From assembly GCF_002939185.1 (NCBI RefSeq), contig NZ_POVL01000004.1, positions 84,650 through 148,649 of the forward strand: DNA of 64,000 bases, given 5' to 3'. The DNA is from Enterobacter sichuanensis (GTDB taxonomy: Bacteria; Pseudomonadota; Gammaproteobacteria; Enterobacterales; Enterobacteriaceae). A model generated the notes under the pieces. That model was not told where the DNA came from. It worked only from the letters and a program-made list of their open reading frames with translations, and ran no database searches. Every line of letters starts with the position of its first letter. Within the stretch, counting starts at the first letter, position 1. Made by a program: the position numbers and the translations under genes. Of the stretch, positions 62,513 to 64,000 are shown piece by piece.

Positions 62513-62630
62513 TCCGTGATTGTGAAGGGGATCCAGAATTTTGCCGTCCGGGATCTTTGTTACTTAAGAGATATTTACAGAGCATAATTTCTTATGACAG
62601 ATTACGCAGGATATTTGTCAGGAGGAAACA

Positions 62631-63089
62631 ATGAGTTTGCAGTCTGTACAGCAGTTTTTTGCCGACAACGCGCCGGATATAGACATCATCGAGCTTAGCC
62701 AGAGTACTGCTACCGTTGCGTTGGCTGCTGCCGCCCATCGTGTTGAGCCGGGACAGATCGCCAAAACCCTGTCACTGAAGGTGAAGAATGAAGTGATTCT
62801 GGTGGTGGCGAAAGGCGATGCGCGTCTGGATAACAAAAAACTGAAAGACACCTTTGGTGCGAAAGCGCGCATGCTCAGCAGTGATGAAGTGGTTACCATT
62901 ACCGGTCATCCGGTTGGCGGTGTGTGCCCATTCGGACTGGAAAATCCACTCGCAGTCTACTGCGATGTCTCTTTAAAGCAGTATGCTGAAGTGCTGCCAG
63001 CCGCAGGCGCCATCCACAGTGCTGTGCGTATTTCACCTGACAGAATGGCAGAGCTGACTTCCGCAAAATGGGTTGATGTCTGCATCTGA
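62631..63089 (+). CDS. YbaK/EbsC-family aminoacyl-tRNA deacylase-like protein
   Basis: This is a 152-residue stand-alone editing-domain protein related to YbaK, YeaK and ProX, which hydrolyse mischarged tRNAs. Conserved positions are the Lys of AKTLSLKV near 44-51, VVAKGDARLDNKKL, and GHPVGGVCPFGL near 97-108, which forms the substrate pocket. Which tRNA it clears is unknown. A strong GGAGG precedes the ATG. The gene is not at this place in E. coli K-12. Confidence 0.88.
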   Translation: MSLQSVQQFFADNAPDIDIIELSQSTATVALAAAAHRVEPGQIAKTLSLKVKNEVILVVAKGDARLDNKKLKDTFGAKARMLSSDEVVTITGHPVGGVCPFGLENPLAVYCDVSLKQYAEVLPAAGAIHSAVRISPDRMAELTSAKWVDVCI

Positions 63090-63127
63090 CCGAAGCGCCA
63101 GAGTCCATCTGGCGCGTATAAGACGGA

Positions 63128-63814
63128 TTATAAAAATGTGGCCTTACTGAGGGCCAAACTTTGCGGATCCCTTGCCGGAAGATGGGTAAGAATATCCGCC
63201 GCATCGAGTAGCCCTACGTCAGAATTCACCCCCAGCTTCACCATCGCATTAAACTTGTGCGCCCGAATGGTCTTAATATTGCGTTCAAGCTCAGCCGCGA
63301 TTTCAGGAATGGAATAACCGCAAGACATGTAACGCAGAATTGCCCTTTCCGTTGGGCTTAACATCCTGTTTTGACTGTGGTACCAGTGATTGAGCATATT
63401 GTCATTGATGCGCAGCGTTTCACTTAACAACACCACGAATTCGTTCTGCAACTGCTCAAGCGTCATTGACTTACTGACCACGCCGTGAAGACGTGACGGC
63501 GAAAGATGGCTAATTAACCGAGCCTCTGTCACATCAGAGACCAGGATAATGCGCTGGATATGACTATGCGTGAACGCGAGGTCCCGCAGATGTGCCAGGC
63601 AGTTACGCCGTTCTTCTCGCGCATCGGAAAGTGAATAGATGAGCGAGAAAAAATTGACCTGATGAAGAGCCTTCTTAAAGCTGTCAAATTCACTGAACAG
63701 GTGCAGCTGATAATGGTTCAGCGTGGACAGAGTAAAAAGATTCTGTAGCCCAATAGCACTCATCGTGCAATTTTCGATGACGGCGATATGTCTTGGTGAA
63801 TCGGTTTTTTCCAT
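63128..63814 (-). CDS. bglJ: LuxR-type regulator BglJ
   Basis: BglJ pairs with RcsB to activate bgl, leuO and other H-NS-silenced genes in E. coli. It has 228 residues (225 in E. coli). The receiver-like N-terminal half has no Asp at the phospho-acceptor position (LIYSLSDA), so it is a pseudo-receiver. The LuxR helix-turn-helix is at about 151-205 ([36 protein letters not shown]). Its start overlaps the yjjQ end by 55 bp, so the two form one transcript. Confidence 0.9.
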   Translation of the reverse strand: MEKTDSPRHIAVIENCTMSAIGLQNLFTLSTLNHYQLHLFSEFDSFKKALHQVNFFSLIYSLSDAREERRNCLAHLRDLAFTHSHIQRIILVSDVTEARLISHLSPSRLHGVVSKSMTLEQLQNEFVVLLSETLRINDNMLNHWYHSQNRMLSPTERAILRYMSCGYSIPEIAAELERNIKTIRAHKFNAMVKLGVNSDVGLLDAADILTHLPARDPQSLALSKATFL

Positions 63815-64000
63815 TCCTCGAACTCTCCATAGGCTGACATTAAACTCAGCTCTCTCATTCCCTGCGTACTGTTGATCCAGGCGTACATATCGGCATTACT
63901 TCGTAAGGAGAGCCGTCGCATCGCACTGTTTTTTTGGGCGCTAATCGTTTTATTGCTCTTTTTGAGCAACGTGGCGATTTGGTTAATACCCCATCCCTTA
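63760..64000 (-). CDS. yjjQ: LuxR-type regulator YjjQ, C-terminal part (partial)
   Basis: The last 79 codons of a LuxR/FixJ-type DNA-binding protein run off the window edge. The visible part begins [20 protein letters not shown], which is the helix-turn-helix, and continues [20 protein letters not shown], as in E. coli YjjQ. In E. coli it represses flagellar and capsule genes and is itself silenced by H-NS. It overlaps bglJ. The receiver-like domain is outside the window. Confidence 0.88.
   Translation of the reverse strand, partial: KGWGINQIATLLKKSNKTISAQKNSAMRRLSLRSNADMYAWINSTQGMRELSLMSAYGEFEEWKKPIHQDISPSSKIAR

Noticed and set aside
58303..64000. tRNA-Leu as an integration site for a genomic island
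   Set aside because: No integrase, no direct repeat of the tRNA 3' end, and the following genes are typical chromosomal loci (fhuF, bglJ, yjjQ).

Overview
The window is ordinary enterobacterial chromosome. Gene order and protein identity follow the Escherichia coli K-12 region that runs through the thr locus (0 min), read in the reverse direction from carAB to yjjQ-bglJ. Several details point to an Enterobacter-like member of the Enterobacteriaceae rather than E. coli: a balanced-to-GC-rich base composition, extra short gene insertions, the absence of rihC, yaaW/yaaI, creBCD and yjjJ, and intergenic palindromes of the CCCTCTCCC..GGGAGAGGG type. The genus is an inference from recalled protein similarity and gene order, not a database result.

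Layout. 1-8754 holds carB (cut by the window edge), carA, dapB, ispH-fkpB-lspA-ileS and ribF, all on the minus strand: pyrimidine/arginine precursor, lysine and isoprenoid synthesis, lipoprotein maturation and isoleucine charging. 9082-18787 holds rpsT, nhaR/nhaA, dnaJ/dnaK with heat-shock promoters, satP, an inserted MFS transporter, mog and talB. 19050-26729 holds yaaJ, yaaA, a DUF2502 gene and the complete thrLABC operon with its attenuator. 26941-34105 holds yjtD, the tiny yjjY, arcA with an FNR-like box, creA without creBCD, rob, gpmB, yjjX, autoregulated trpR and slt. 34333-43607 holds ettA, an inserted divergent LysR/dehydrogenase pair, nadR-radA-serB and ytjB-lplA. 43669-50643 holds the deoCABD nucleoside-catabolism operon with its long-range DeoR operators, divergent from the glycyl-radical pair yjjI-yjjW. 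50638-58130 holds yjjV, yjjU, ytjA, osmY, prfC, yjjG, rimI-holD and rsmC. 58303-64000 is the most variable part: one tRNA-Leu(CAG), a Fur-controlled small membrane protein, a membrane diguanylate cyclase, fhuF, an orphan cellobiose-type PTS IIC with a palindromic operator and a 35-codon upstream ORF, a YbaK-like deacylase, and bglJ with the 3' end of yjjQ.

No prophage, transposase, CRISPR array, rRNA or plasmid feature was seen. I did not find a clearly new multi-gene system. The best leads are the oriented repeat that follows five gene ends (two copies bracket the LysR/dehydrogenase insertion), the Fur/c-di-GMP neighbourhood at 58.4-60.9 kb, the PTS IIC control region at 62.3-62.6 kb, and the orphan glycyl-radical enzyme pair beside deo.
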